A stretch of 64,000 bases of DNA. It comes from Rhizobium deserti. Its GTDB lineage: Bacteria > Pseudomonadota > Alphaproteobacteria > Rhizobiales > Rhizobiaceae. The DNA lies in the NCBI RefSeq assembly GCF_004358025.1, contig NZ_SMTL01000001.1, positions 372,001 to 436,000 of the forward strand. Reading direction: 5' to 3'. The notes below the pieces were generated by a model, which searched no databases, had not been told where the DNA came from, and was given only the letters and a program-made list of their open reading frames with translations. How positions within the stretch are numbered: the stretch's first letter is position 1; each line of letters starts with the position of its first letter. The translations under genes and the position numbers were made by a program. Below, in pieces: positions 1 to 9,552 of this stretch.

Positions 1-657
1 GTCACCGGCGAGAGGTCCTACCTCGACAAGGCTCTGAGCATTGCCGAGCTGGTGATCCATCAATCTGCCGGCAGTACCGGCTTCCGCGTTGCCGAACATT
101 TTGATGCCCAGTGGCGGATCAACAAGGATTACTACCATCCGGACGAGATGTTCCGGCCTGCCGGCACGACACCTGGCCATGCGCTGGAATGGTCGCGTCT
201 CGTGCTGCAGCTCTGGTCGCTCGACGACAAGCAGCGGAGCTGGATGCCGGATGCTGCGAAATCCCTCTTCGTCCAGGCCATGTCACTGGGTTGGGACAAG
301 CAGAAGGGTGGTTTCTTCTATACGCTCGACTGGCAGGACCAGCCGGCCAAGACCAATAAGCTTTGGTGGCCAATGTGCGAAGCTGCCGGCGCTGCGTATT
401 TCCTCAACGAGCATCTGCCGGTGGATCCGTTCTACGAGGACAGCTACCGGCTGATCTGGGGTACGATCGCCAACCGCTTCATCGACCACAGGAACGGCGG
501 CTGGCACGAGGAATTGACGGAGGATCTCGTCCCGGCCCATACGCTTTTCCCGGGCAAGGGCGACATCTACCACGCCCTGCAGGCCTGCCTTATTCCTCTT
601 TTTCCGGCCACCGGCAGCCTCACGAAAGTAGTTTCGGAAACCGGAGGCAAACTTTGA
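1..657 (+). CDS. AGE-family sugar isomerase/epimerase, 3' part (5' end outside window)
   Basis: The reading frame is open from base 1, so the gene starts upstream of the window; about 218 residues are visible. The protein resembles the N-acylglucosamine 2-epimerase (AGE) superfamily of (alpha/alpha)6-barrel enzymes, which includes mannose isomerase and sulfoquinovose isomerase YihS. Family hallmarks are the RPAGTTPGHALEWSRL block and, near the end, GDIYHALQACLIPLFP. Both carry the histidines that act in sugar ring opening and proton transfer in this family. Mannose/fructose interconversion is the commonest activity of rhizobial members, but the substrate cannot be fixed from the C-terminal part. 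A short hairpin with a T run follows the stop codon. Confidence 0.8.
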   Translation, partial: VTGERSYLDKALSIAELVIHQSAGSTGFRVAEHFDAQWRINKDYYHPDEMFRPAGTTPGHALEWSRLVLQLWSLDDKQRSWMPDAAKSLFVQAMSLGWDKQKGGFFYTLDWQDQPAKTNKLWWPMCEAAGAAYFLNEHLPVDPFYEDSYRLIWGTIANRFIDHRNGGWHEELTEDLVPAHTLFPGKGDIYHALQACLIPLFPATGSLTKVVSETGGKL

Positions 658-659
658 TC

Positions 660-680
660 GCAGCAGCATTCTGCTGTTTT
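660..680 (+). terminator. Intrinsic terminator after the AGE-family gene
   Basis: CAGCAG-CATT-CTGCTG forms a 6-bp stem with a 4-nt loop and is followed directly by TTTT. It starts three bases after the stop codon of the upstream gene. The stem is short, so strength is uncertain. Confidence 0.5.
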
Positions 681-762
681 ACCCGGAGGCGGACGATCTG
701 CCGCCTCCGCTACCGGCCGGATCGTCATGCTCGCTGGTCACTGCAGGCAAGACGGGTATAGC

Positions 763-3678
763 TCAGCTTGCCGGTCGCGGCGTCACCATGGAGCGAATGC
801 GCGTCACCAGCAAATCGTAGTCATAGGGCTTGGTGATCAGGGCCGTCTGGGCCAGCGCTTCGGAGCCGGCGACATTTCTGTCCCCTGTGGCGAAGATGAC
901 CGGCAGATGCGGCAGCGTTTCCCTCAGAGCCAGCGTCAATTGCACGCCACTCATGTCCGGCAGATGCACGTCGGTGACCAGGATATCGATTGCATGATCC
1001 TTTGCGACGGCGATCGCCTCGTTGGCCGTTCCTGCTTCCAGTACTCGCATACCGCTGTCCTGCAGGAAATCGGCAGTTGAGATACGGATAAGCGCCTCAT
1101 CTTCGACCAGCAGGATGGTGAGCGGCAACGCATTTCCCGCCATTGTCTCTGTTACCGTGGACGGTGCAGACTGCGGCTTTGTTGAATTGGATGCTTCCAG
1201 ACGGGTTTGCTCCAGCACCTGACGGATCTTTCTTGCAAGCGCATCGCGCGTATAGGGTTTGCTCAGCAGGTTGACGCCCGCATCAAGCCGGCCCCCGTGA
1301 ACAATAGCGTTCTCCGTATAACCTGACGTGAACAGAACACCCACATGCGGCAGCCGCTCCTTCGCCTTGATGGCGAGGTCGCGGCTCTTCAGCTTTCCGG
1401 GCATAACAACATCGGTGAACACCAGATCGATCGGTACGCCGCTGTCGACGATGGCAAGGCCACTATCGGCGTCGCGCGCCTTCAGCACCCGATAGCCAAG
1501 CTCCATCAGCAGGCTGACGGTCGTATCCCTGACGGCCTCGTCGTCCTCGACCACGAGAATAGTCTCGCTACCGCCGGAGGCCGGCGCGCTCGAGGTTTCG
1601 GCCACGACAACGTCTTCGTCTTCCATGGAACGAGGAAGATAGATCCGCACAGTGGTCCCGCTGCCGGGCTCGCTGTAGATCCGGATATGTCCTTCCGACT
1701 GCTTGACGAATCCATACACCATGGACAGGCCAAGACCGGTTCCCTTGCCTTCGGGCTTCGTGGTGAAGAAGGGATCGAACACCTTGTCGAGAACGGCTTG
1801 CGTCATGCCGCTGCCAGTATCGCTCACAGCCAGCATGACATATTGACCTGCTTTCACATCGAAAGCATGCCGGGCATATTCCTCATCCAGATAAGCATTG
1901 CCCAGCTCGACGGTCAGCTTTCCTTGGCCGCCCATGGCGTCCCGCGAGTTGATGGCGAGGTTGAGCAGGGCGTTTTCCACATTGGTCGGGTCTACGAGCG
2001 TATTCCAAAGCCCTCCCGCCACGATGGTGTCGATCTCGATCGCTTCGCCTATGCTCCGACGCAGAAGGTGATCCATCTCGCGAACGAGGCGCCCCAGATT
2101 GACGACCTTCGGAGCCAGAGGCTGACGCCGCCCGAAGGCTAACAGTTGCGATGCCAGCCTTGCTCCACGGGTGGCACCTGCCAAGGCACTATTGACGCGT
2201 TTCTCGGCAGTCTCGTTGCCGGCCACCTCGCGTCCGAGCAGTTGAAGGTTGCCGGTGATCACCTGCAGCAAATTGTTGAAGTCATGGGCGATGCCGCCAG
2301 CCAGATTGCCGATGGCTTCCATCTTCTGGCTTTGCCGCAAGACTTCCTGCGTTCTCTGCAGTTCGACCGTTCGTTCCTCGACCCGATTGCCAAGCGCTGC
2401 CGCAAGCGTCTCCAGCCGGTTCTCAGTATTCTTCTGATCCTCGATATCCGTATTGGTGGCAACCCAGAACTGAATGATGCCGTCGGCGCCGGAAACAGGA
2501 ATGGCCCGACTGAGAAACCAGCGGTAGACACCATCGTGACGTCTCAGCCGCAATTCGGTTTCGAAGGTTTCTCCGCTCTCAACCGCCCCGGTCCAGCGCG
2601 TCCTGACATTTTCATTGTCTTCAGGGTGCAGCAGGCCCGACCCTCGCGCCTTGTCGAAGTAAAAGCTGTCTGTCCCGCTGTACTCGAAGATCCGGTCGTT
2701 GCACCACTGCATGCGGCCATCCGGTGTCGCCGTCCAGACCTGGTTGGGAAGCGATTGCGCCAGCGTTCGGAAGCGCTCTTCGTTCTCGCGCGCCGCATCC
2801 TGGGCCCGCCGAAGGTCGGTTACGTCATGCCCCTGCACGAATATGCCGGTAACGTCTCCGGCTGCGCTCTTGATCGGCTGGTATACGAAGTCGAGGAAGC
2901 GTTGCTCAGGCTCCTCGCCCCTTCGCCTCTGAAGAAGCACGGCCGCTCCATTGGCGCTGTAGGGCACACCGGTGCGGTATACCTGATCGAGCAGTTCAAA
3001 AAAGCCCTGGCCGCTGACATCCGGCAGGGCTTGCTGAACCGGCTTGCCGATCAGGTCCTCGCGTCCGACAAGCGCCCGAAATGCTCCATTGGCGATGTCG
3101 AAAATATGGTCCGGCTCACGCAACACCGCCATGAAGCCCGGCGCCTGCTCGAAAAGTGACCGTAGATATTCCCGCTCCTGCTCAAGAGCCCGATTTTCAT
3201 CTTGGACAGCATCCACTCGCCTCAAAAGGCCGGTTTCCATCTCCAGGTTACGATCGCCTGCCGTCTGGCGCAGATGATGGAGCTCGGAGACGTCGACCGT
3301 ATGCTGAAGGATGAAAGCAACCTCGCCTTTTTCATCAAGCATTGGAGTGTGGGTGGCGCTCCAGTACCGCTCCTGGAGCTCGCCTTTTTCATCTACGATC
3401 GGATAAGGAATAAGCGGAATATGATCCACGGCACCGGAGGTGAAGACCTTGGCAAAGGATTGGCGCAGGATCTCCCCTGAAGCGGACTGAGGATCGCTCG
3501 GGAAGGCATCGAACATGCCCATGCCCGTGAGTTCCCCGCGGGATCTTCCAGTGACAGACAGATAGGCATCGTTCATGCCGATCAGCCGCAAATCCCGGTC
3601 GAGGATGACATAGGGATTGGGGGACAGGTTGAACAATTGATTAAAATCGATGGCGGAAAGACCCGTCAGCCGAAACAT
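763..3678 (-). CDS. Hybrid sensor histidine kinase, three PAS domains and two receivers
   Basis: This is a 971-residue cytosolic-looking sensor kinase. In order: PAS (about 10-120), a second PAS (about 170-295), a third PAS (about 310-425), HisKA with the H-box AGGIAHDFNNLL (about 455-520), an HATPase domain with N-box NLAINSRDAM and G-boxes DTGSGM and GKGTGLGLSM, then two receivers. The first receiver has VVEDDEA and DLVFTDVVMPG; the second has LLVEDEA and DILVTDVHLPDMSG. Both phospho-acceptor aspartates are present. The HDFNN type of H-box is that of CckA-like and related alphaproteobacterial hybrid kinases. No transmembrane segment or output domain is seen, so it should pass phosphate to a separate Hpt protein or regulator. 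I chose the ATG at 3678 because a purine-rich AGGGACTAGG precedes it; an in-frame ATG at 3780 adds 34 unlikely residues. The signal is unknown. Confidence 0.88.
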   Translation of the reverse strand: MFRLTGLSAIDFNQLFNLSPNPYVILDRDLRLIGMNDAYLSVTGRSRGELTGMGMFDAFPSDPQSASGEILRQSFAKVFTSGAVDHIPLIPYPIVDEKGELQERYWSATHTPMLDEKGEVAFILQHTVDVSELHHLRQTAGDRNLEMETGLLRRVDAVQDENRALEQEREYLRSLFEQAPGFMAVLREPDHIFDIANGAFRALVGREDLIGKPVQQALPDVSGQGFFELLDQVYRTGVPYSANGAAVLLQRRRGEEPEQRFLDFVYQPIKSAAGDVTGIFVQGHDVTDLRRAQDAARENEERFRTLAQSLPNQVWTATPDGRMQWCNDRIFEYSGTDSFYFDKARGSGLLHPEDNENVRTRWTGAVESGETFETELRLRRHDGVYRWFLSRAIPVSGADGIIQFWVATNTDIEDQKNTENRLETLAAALGNRVEERTVELQRTQEVLRQSQKMEAIGNLAGGIAHDFNNLLQVITGNLQLLGREVAGNETAEKRVNSALAGATRGARLASQLLAFGRRQPLAPKVVNLGRLVREMDHLLRRSIGEAIEIDTIVAGGLWNTLVDPTNVENALLNLAINSRDAMGGQGKLTVELGNAYLDEEYARHAFDVKAGQYVMLAVSDTGSGMTQAVLDKVFDPFFTTKPEGKGTGLGLSMVYGFVKQSEGHIRIYSEPGSGTTVRIYLPRSMEDEDVVVAETSSAPASGGSETILVVEDDEAVRDTTVSLLMELGYRVLKARDADSGLAIVDSGVPIDLVFTDVVMPGKLKSRDLAIKAKERLPHVGVLFTSGYTENAIVHGGRLDAGVNLLSKPYTRDALARKIRQVLEQTRLEASNSTKPQSAPSTVTETMAGNALPLTILLVEDEALIRISTADFLQDSGMRVLEAGTANEAIAVAKDHAIDILVTDVHLPDMSGVQLTLALRETLPHLPVIFATGDRNVAGSEALAQTALITKPYDYDLLVTRIRSMVTPRPAS

Positions 3679-3816
3679 ACCTAGTCCCTGATGCCAAACG
3701 CGCTGCAGCTTATAAACTTTTCGCCTTGTTTGACAATGACAAAGGCAAGGAGGACCAGTTGTTGCCAACGGTGCCTGCACGAATTCAAAGAAGCACCTCA
3801 GACGCTGGTCGCGTTC

Positions 3817-6009
3817 TCACGTCTTGCTGCCGGCAGCCCTCCATCCTGCGCCCCGTGCGCGCCGCAACACCTGGGTCATTTCTTGAGCCGGCATGGGCCT
3901 ACCGTAGCGATATCCCTGCCCTGCGACGCAACCCAACTTGCGCAGCAACTGCTCCTGCTCCAGGGTTTCGATGCCCTCGGCAACCGTCCTCAGCCCCAGT
4001 TCATTGCTAAGGGTCACCATCGCTTTGGTGATGGCCGCATCCGTCGGGCGACTCAGAAGGTCGCGGACAAAACTCCTGTCGATCTTTAGCGTCGTCAACG
4101 GATAGCGCTGCAAGGAACTCAAGGAGGCGTAGCCCGTCCCGAAATCATCAAAAGCAATGCCGACGCCGATCTGGGCAAGTGCCTGCATGGTTTCAAGCGA
4201 CTGATCGTCGTCGTTCAGCGCAATGGTTTCGGTGATCTCGATCTCGAGAAGGCGCGGAGGGATGCCGTAACGGCGCAGAAGTTCATTTACCACTCCCGGC
4301 AGATCGCCCGCCCTTACCTGTGCTGCGAAAAGGTTGACACCCATCTTGATAGGCGGATGGCCTTGAGCAATCCATGCAGCAAGCTGCCTGCATGCCTCGT
4401 CCAGAACCCAGAAGCCCACGTCAAGAGCGCGGGAGCTCTGCTCCAGTGCCGGAAGGAAGGCTGCCGGAGCAAGCAGGCCGCGCTCCGGGTGCTGCCATCT
4501 GATCAGCGCTTCAACGCCGAATAGTTCACCCGTGCCGATCATTACCTGCGGCTGGTAATGGAGGACCAGTTCTCCATCAATGATCGCGCGGAACAGCTGG
4601 TCCTGGAGGCTGCGGCGTGCCAGAGTCTCGTTGCGCATGGCAGGCTCGAACATGCGATAAACGCGGCCACCTGTCTGCTTGGCTCGGTAGAGCGCAAAAT
4701 CAGCGCTGGCAATCAGTTCGTCGGCATCGCTTCCATGGGAAGGCGCAAGCGAAAAGCCAACGCTCGCACCGATCCGGAATGTGTTTGACGCCACTTGGAA
4801 CGGAGACTTGAAAGCCTCCAATATGGTTGCTGCCGCTTTCTGAGCCACGAGTGGATCGCTGACCGCCGGGATCAGGACGGCAAACTCGTCGCCACCGAAA
4901 CGTGACACCGTTACCTGCTTTTCGAACAGGGCCGGTATACGCACGCCGATGGCCTGAAGCAGCGCATCTCCTGCGGCGTGACCAAAGCGGTCATTGACGT
5001 CCTTGAAGCCGTCGAGATCGAAAAGGACCACCGCCGCCCCGCCGCTTTGCTTCAGGGATTCCTCCAGGAGAGCTTCAAAGCGATGCCGGTTGCACAGACC
5101 GGTGAGTGTGTCCTGGCTTGCCAGGCGAAGCAGCCGGCTGTCGCGCTCGCGACGATCCGAGATGTCCTTGATGATTGCGCCCATGGCAATGCCGCCTTGA
5201 TCCGCCCAGTTCGACAGCGCCATCTCGATGGGGAACTCGCTGCCATCTTTCCGGATGGCGGAAATTTCCACTGTCTTGCCCTTGAGAGTGGATGGCCCTC
5301 CGGCCGCGACTCGCGCAAGACCGGCATTATGGGCAGCCCGAAAGCGCTCCGGAACAATGATATCGAGGGAATTGCCAACCATTTCATCCAAACCGTATCC
5401 GAACATGGCGAGCGCTGAACTGTTGACGAATTCGATGCGGCCGGAGGAATTGATGGTGACGATCGAAAGGTCCGTCGCATTGGCAAAATTTGTCGCCGTC
5501 GCCAGGGGTATGCCCTCACGTCGCAATTCCAGATGCTCCATGACAAGAGCCGCCAGCCCCGAAAGCGTCTTCTTCTCGCGCTCCGAAAAAACCGTCCGGA
5601 TCGCCGGATCGGCGATGCAAAGCGCTCCAATGCCGTGACCGTCCGAGGTTATCAGCGGAGCTCCGGCATAGAAACGAATGAAGGGTTCTCCGGTCACTAT
5701 CGGAAGCTGACGAAATCGCTGATCCTGCCGCGCGTCTGCGACAACCAGCACAGCCTCACTTCTGATCGTATGATCGCAAAAGGATGCCGACCGTTCGGTC
5801 TGCTCCAGCTGCGCGCCAGAACATGCCTTGAACCACTGCTTGTCGGCGTCGATCAACGTTATGAACGCCATCCGCGTTCCGAACAGATCGGCCGCGAAGC
5901 GGCAGATGCGGTCAAAGCGGCTCTCAGGTGGCGTTTCCGCAATCTGGTAACGCTCCAGGGCGTTGAGCCGTCCCTGTTCCTCCAAACTCATCTTGTCGGC
6001 TTCGGACAT
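3817..6009 (-). CDS. GAF-PAS-GGDEF-EAL cyclic-di-GMP turnover protein
   Basis: A 730-residue protein with an N-terminal GAF domain (about 15-160, typical RFDRICRFAADLFGT start), a PAS domain (about 175-290), a GGDEF diguanylate cyclase domain and a C-terminal EAL phosphodiesterase domain. The cyclase signature FGGDEF is intact. I see no RxxD inhibitory site ahead of it. The EAL catalytic set also looks intact: EALIRW, the Asn of MGVNLF, EITET, DDFGTGY, KIDRSFV and VAEGIE. It could therefore make or degrade c-di-GMP, with direction set by the sensory domains. The start at 6009 is preferred over the ATG at 6030 because CCGGAGCC lies just upstream of 6009. No membrane segment is apparent. It lies downstream of no obvious partner and diverges from fixL. 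Confidence 0.88.
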   Translation of the reverse strand: MSEADKMSLEEQGRLNALERYQIAETPPESRFDRICRFAADLFGTRMAFITLIDADKQWFKACSGAQLEQTERSASFCDHTIRSEAVLVVADARQDQRFRQLPIVTGEPFIRFYAGAPLITSDGHGIGALCIADPAIRTVFSEREKKTLSGLAALVMEHLELRREGIPLATATNFANATDLSIVTINSSGRIEFVNSSALAMFGYGLDEMVGNSLDIIVPERFRAAHNAGLARVAAGGPSTLKGKTVEISAIRKDGSEFPIEMALSNWADQGGIAMGAIIKDISDRRERDSRLLRLASQDTLTGLCNRHRFEALLEESLKQSGGAAVVLFDLDGFKDVNDRFGHAAGDALLQAIGVRIPALFEKQVTVSRFGGDEFAVLIPAVSDPLVAQKAAATILEAFKSPFQVASNTFRIGASVGFSLAPSHGSDADELIASADFALYRAKQTGGRVYRMFEPAMRNETLARRSLQDQLFRAIIDGELVLHYQPQVMIGTGELFGVEALIRWQHPERGLLAPAAFLPALEQSSRALDVGFWVLDEACRQLAAWIAQGHPPIKMGVNLFAAQVRAGDLPGVVNELLRRYGIPPRLLEIEITETIALNDDDQSLETMQALAQIGVGIAFDDFGTGYASLSSLQRYPLTTLKIDRSFVRDLLSRPTDAAITKAMVTLSNELGLRTVAEGIETLEQEQLLRKLGCVAGQGYRYGRPMPAQEMTQVLRRARGAGWRAAGSKT

Positions 6010-6238
6010 ATCGGCTCCGGACCATCGCATGAGCGGCGGAGTTTAGGGAGAAATAAATTAGAAAAGTCATAACACTGAAGATGAATGCAATCCGTCACGC
6101 TCGCAAAGGGGGTACGGTGAGCCGATAGAGGTTGGACGAGACATTTCAGCTTGTGCTACATAATGATTCAACCGAGTTCCAACTCACGAGCCGGAAATCT
6201 GCCGATCAACAAGATGAAGGTGTTTGTGCGGTACACTG

Positions 6239-7756
6239 ATGGTTCTAGCCAAGTTTGCTGATCGCAAAGAACGGCTCGTTCAGGGCTTCCTGAGCCGCCG
6301 CTTCACCACATCAGAGGTATATACGATCGCGCTGGTTGGCGTCGCTGCAGGTTTCCTGCTGCGTCTGGCGCTTTTCGTGCCGCTGGATGACAAGGCGACC
6401 TTCGTCTTCTTCATTCCACCCATTTTGGTCGTTTCGATCATTGGCGGGTTCAGGGCGTCCGCGTTTGCCGTCGCCCTGTCCGTTCTGGCTGTCTATGTGC
6501 TCAAAGAAACCACGACAGCGCGCGGGGCGCAGCTATCGGAAATGATCGTCGTCGCGGTCGTCGGCATGGCGATCGGCCTCGTGGGCGAGATGCTTCACAT
6601 AGCCAGACGCACAATTGAGCGGACGCAGGCCAAAGCCGATTCGCGCGAGGCGCATCTCAAATCGATCATGGATACCGTTCTGGATGCGACGATCGTCAGC
6701 ACTAAGGATGGCACGATCCTGTCATTCAACGCCGCGGCGGTGCGCCAATTCGGCTATGGCGAAGACGAAGCGATCGGCCGGAACCTGCGCATGCTGATGC
6801 CCGAGCCGTACCACCACGAACACGACGGATATCTCGAGCGATACCTCCGGACGGGCGAGAAACGAATTATCGGCCGTGACCGGGTCGTTGTCGGCCGCCG
6901 AAAGGATGGCTCGACCTTTCCGATGAAACTGGCTGTTGGCGAAACACGATCGGAAGGCCGGACCGTCTTCACTGGTTTCATCCGCGACCTGACGGAGCGG
7001 GAGGAGTCCGCCGCCAGACTGCAGGAAATCCAAGGCGAGATGGCAAGGCTCGCGCGGCTGAACGAGATGGGAGAAATGGCATCTACTCTGGCCCATGAAC
7101 TCAACCAGCCGCTTTCTGCGATTGCCAATTATGCGCATGGCTGCGCGCGCTTGTTGAGGGATATGGACGACGACATCGCCGTGCGCATGCGCGACGCCTT
7201 GGGAGAGACGGCACAGCAATCGCTTCGGGCAGGCCAGATCATCAAGCATCTGCGCGAATTCGTCACCAAGGGCGAGACGGAAAAAGCACCGCAGAACATC
7301 CGCCGCCTCGTGGAAGAAGCCGCCGCCCTGGCGCTCATCGGATCGCGTGAGAAAGGCGTTCGGACCCTCCTGGAATTTGGCGCCGGGCCTGAAACGGTCA
7401 TGGTCGACCGCATCCAGATCCAGCAGGTACTGACCAATCTCATGCGCAATGCGATCGAGGCGATGCGTGACAGCACACACTGCGAACTGATCATTCGCAC
7501 CGTGGCAGAGCGTAACAACGTCATCGCTGTATCGATTGAAGACACCGGCCCCGGCATTGCCGCTGAAATCGCCGGCCAATTATTCAAGCCTTTCGTAACA
7601 ACTAAGTCCGGGGGCATGGGCGTGGGTCTCTCGATCTGCAAGCGGATCGTAGAAGCTCACGGAGGGGAACTGACCGCGGTACCCAATGCAGCCGGCGGAG
7701 CGACCTTCCGTTTCACCCTGCCCGTCTATGAGGAGGAAAAAAATGGAAACGGCTGA
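6239..7756 (+). CDS. fixL: FixL, membrane-bound heme-PAS oxygen sensor kinase
   Basis: FixL senses oxygen through heme in a PAS domain and phosphorylates FixJ when oxygen is low. The 505-residue protein has four hydrophobic N-terminal segments (about 28-120), then the heme PAS (about 140-255), HisKA and HATPase domains. The heme-ligand histidine (EHDGYL, His195) and the distal-pocket arginine (IIGRDRVV, Arg215) are present. The phosphorylated histidine is His286 in [10 protein letters not shown]. These positions sit one residue from the Sinorhizobium FixL numbering, which supports the ATG at 6239 although its ribosome site is weak; a TTG at 6224 is in frame. The ATP-binding block [12 protein letters not shown] is intact. 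It overlaps fixJ by 14 bases, so the pair is translationally coupled. Confidence 0.93.
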   Translation: MVLAKFADRKERLVQGFLSRRFTTSEVYTIALVGVAAGFLLRLALFVPLDDKATFVFFIPPILVVSIIGGFRASAFAVALSVLAVYVLKETTTARGAQLSEMIVVAVVGMAIGLVGEMLHIARRTIERTQAKADSREAHLKSIMDTVLDATIVSTKDGTILSFNAAAVRQFGYGEDEAIGRNLRMLMPEPYHHEHDGYLERYLRTGEKRIIGRDRVVVGRRKDGSTFPMKLAVGETRSEGRTVFTGFIRDLTEREESAARLQEIQGEMARLARLNEMGEMASTLAHELNQPLSAIANYAHGCARLLRDMDDDIAVRMRDALGETAQQSLRAGQIIKHLREFVTKGETEKAPQNIRRLVEEAAALALIGSREKGVRTLLEFGAGPETVMVDRIQIQQVLTNLMRNAIEAMRDSTHCELIIRTVAERNNVIAVSIEDTGPGIAAEIAGQLFKPFVTTKSGGMGVGLSICKRIVEAHGGELTAVPNAAGGATFRFTLPVYEEEKNGNG

Positions 7757-8360
7757 CTATACCGTCCATGTCGTCGACGACGAGGAACCGGTGCGCAAGT
7801 CGTTGGCTTTCATGCTCACCATGAACGGCTTTGCGGTACGCATGCACGACAGCGCAACGAGCTTCCTGCAATTTGCCCCGAGCATCCGCAACGGTGTCCT
7901 CATCACCGACCTGCGCATGCCCGACATGAGCGGCGTCGAGCTCATCCGCAGCTTGGCGAGCCTGCCGGTAAAGGTGCCTGCCATTGTCATTACCGGTCAC
8001 GGCGATGTTCCCATGGCGGTGGACGCCATGAAGGCCGGCGCCGTGGATTTCATCGAAAAGCCTTTCGAGGACGTCGTCCTGATCGAGGCGATCGGCAGGG
8101 CGTCCGCCCTCCTCACGGAAGCATCGACGGATGCCGATCTCGCGGACGTAAACGCTTGCCTGAAGATGCTGAGCGACCGGGAGCGGCAGGTCTTGTCAGC
8201 GGTCGTCGGTGGGCTTCCGAACAAGGTCATCGCCTATGAGCTGGACATCAGCCCGCGAACGGTTGAAGTCCACAGGGCCAATGTCATGTCCAAGATGAAG
8301 GCAAAGAGTTTGCCTCAACTGGTCCGCATGGCGATCGCAGCCGGCTTCGGGCCAAAGTAA
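7743..8360 (+). CDS. fixJ: FixJ, response regulator of oxygen sensing
   Basis: FixJ is the DNA-binding partner of FixL and activates fixK when phosphorylated. The 205-residue protein has an N-terminal receiver with the acidic pair VVDDEE, phospho-acceptor Asp56 in [12 protein letters not shown], and the conserved lysine in FIEKPF. It ends in a LuxR-type helix-turn-helix ([20 protein letters not shown]...[13 protein letters not shown]). The start at 7743 has a strong GAGGAGG site inside the 3' end of fixL. Length matches the family (about 204 residues). The gene is followed by a FixK-box-like site and the fixT-like gene, giving a compact circuit. Confidence 0.95.
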   Translation: METADYTVHVVDDEEPVRKSLAFMLTMNGFAVRMHDSATSFLQFAPSIRNGVLITDLRMPDMSGVELIRSLASLPVKVPAIVITGHGDVPMAVDAMKAGAVDFIEKPFEDVVLIEAIGRASALLTEASTDADLADVNACLKMLSDRERQVLSAVVGGLPNKVIAYELDISPRTVEVHRANVMSKMKAKSLPQLVRMAIAAGFGPK

Positions 8361-8384
8361 TTCTTCAACATTCGGCGGCGGTTT

Positions 8385-8398
8385 TTGATCTAGCGCAA
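8385..8398 (+). promoter_or_regulatory. FixK/FNR-box-like site ahead of the fixT-like gene
   Basis: TTGAT-CTAG-CGCAA fits the FixK box TTGA-N6-TCAA except for one base (GCAA in the right half). Its centre lies about 68 bases upstream of the fixT-like start. In Caulobacter fixT is FixK-activated, and this site would give the same feedback wiring. No good -10 hexamer was found at the expected distance, so activity is an inference. Confidence 0.5.
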
Positions 8399-8459
8399 AG
8401 TCTTCCGACCAAAGAGGTGGTAGTGACGTAGCGGTAGGTCTTCAATTGCCTTATCCCGG

Positions 8460-8810
8460 ATGCTTTTCGTGCTGTCACTCTCGAAGATCGTGGTTATTGC
8501 CGCCGATGCGGGGCTCAGGCACTCCCTGACCTTTGCCTTGGAGGTCGAGGGTTATCAGGTCGAGGCGCATGAGACCTGGGTGGAGTGCCGGCCATCCACC
8601 GGGTGCTGCCTTTGCAAGATCGTTGACGATCAAGTGATCCACAACGACAGCGAGGCGATGCGCAGCTTCAATGATGACAACAATGTCATGATCCTGCTCG
8701 TGGACGGCCTGTCGCCGGTACCACCAGCCGGGCGGGCCAAATTGCTGGTAAAGCCGTTCGACGGTTCGGATCTGGTTCAGATGGTGAGAAGCCTTACCTG
8801 CGCAGCCTAA
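8460..8810 (+). CDS. fixT: FixT-like single-domain receiver with a four-cysteine motif
   Basis: A 116-residue protein made of one receiver fold: beta-1 IVVIAAD, a central CKIVDDQVI strand that supplies the candidate acceptor aspartate, and a C-terminal LLVKPF with the conserved lysine. It lacks most of the usual acidic pocket. Four cysteines are clustered as C43-x5-C49-C50-x-C52. Caulobacter FixT is a receiver-like inhibitor of FixL that binds an Fe-S cluster through clustered cysteines, and this protein matches that description in size, fold, cysteine cluster and genetic position between fixJ and fixK. It is therefore likely to damp FixL activity in an oxygen- or iron-sulfur-dependent way. 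The start is not certain: no clear ribosome site precedes ATG 8460, and GTG 8469 is an alternative. Assignment as FixT is inference from motif and context. Confidence 0.72.
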   Translation: MLFVLSLSKIVVIAADAGLRHSLTFALEVEGYQVEAHETWVECRPSTGCCLCKIVDDQVIHNDSEAMRSFNDDNNVMILLVDGLSPVPPAGRAKLLVKPFDGSDLVQMVRSLTCAA

Positions 8811-8823
8811 GTATTTCCCCCTA
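8807..8823 (+). promoter_or_regulatory. FixJ-box-like sequence upstream of fixK
   Basis: CTAAGTATTTCCCCCTA closely resembles the rhizobial FixJ target at nifA and fixK promoters (GTAAGTAATTTCCC type, from memory), with one base fewer in the centre. It overlaps the stop codon of the fixT-like gene and lies about 60 bases upstream of the fixK start, where a FixJ-dependent promoter is expected. Confidence 0.5.
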
Positions 8824-8883
8824 GTGACACAACCGAATTTTCGTTCGCGTCCCCCTGCGGCATTGTTGCTCGACAGGTAGGGG

Positions 8884-9540
8884 ATGAGAAAGAACATGGT
8901 TGCACTCGCTTACGCCGACCACGCTTTGTTGACATCAGGCAGTGCTGCAAGGTCACTGGGCTTGAGCTATGCGAGGCCTTTGCCTGTCGTCACCTTCGGC
9001 GCGGGTTCGGAAATCTATGTTCCCGGACAGGCTGCCGATGCGCTTTACCAGGTGGAATTCGGCGCGGTGCGGCTGCATCGCCTTCTGTCGGACGGCAGAC
9101 GGCAGGTCATAGCCTTCTATCTGGCTGGAGAAACTTTCGGCTTTGCCGCCGAGCCTATCCACAGCTTCTTTGCCGAGGCCATTGTTGCAACGGGCTTGAA
9201 GGCCGTGGTGCATCCGGCTTCCGGCGCGGTGTCGCCGGACCTGTTGAGCCTCGCGCTTCGTGGAATGATCCGCGCCCAGGAGCACATTCTGGTCATCGGT
9301 CGCCAGACGGCGGTCGAGCGTATCGCCGGCTTCATCATCGACATGGCGAGCCGCCAGGGCGATCTTGAACACATCGACCTGCCTATGACCCGGCTGGACA
9401 TTGCTGATTATCTCGGCTTGACGATCGAAACCGTATCGCGAGTCTTTGCCAAGCTTCGCAGTGCCGGCCTGATCAAGCTGCGCAGCATTCGCTGCGTCGA
9501 GATCAACAACCTCCGAGCGCTCCAGGGGCTATGCGCCTGA
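8884..9540 (+). CDS. fixK: FixK, Crp/Fnr-type activator of microoxic genes
   Basis: FixK binds TTGAT-N4-ATCAA sites and switches on microoxic respiration genes. The 218-residue protein has a cyclic-nucleotide-fold sensory domain (about 30-140) and a C-terminal helix-turn-helix with TRLDIADYLGLTIETVSRVFAKL, where the E..SR recognition residues define FNR/FixK DNA specificity. The N-terminal cysteine cluster of FNR is absent, as in FixK, so it does not bind an Fe-S cluster itself. GGTAGGGG precedes the ATG at 8884; a second ATG at 8896 is possible. It is the last gene of the fixLJ-fixT-fixK group and converges with cutC. Confidence 0.93.
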   Translation: MRKNMVALAYADHALLTSGSAARSLGLSYARPLPVVTFGAGSEIYVPGQAADALYQVEFGAVRLHRLLSDGRRQVIAFYLAGETFGFAAEPIHSFFAEAIVATGLKAVVHPASGAVSPDLLSLALRGMIRAQEHILVIGRQTAVERIAGFIIDMASRQGDLEHIDLPMTRLDIADYLGLTIETVSRVFAKLRSAGLIKLRSIRCVEINNLRALQGLCA

Positions 9541-9552
9541 CGATTTGATTGG

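Noticed and set aside
1345..3159. Two long plus-strand frames opposite the hybrid kinase
   Set aside because: The kinase on the minus strand has continuous domains over the whole span; the plus frames have no recognisable content.
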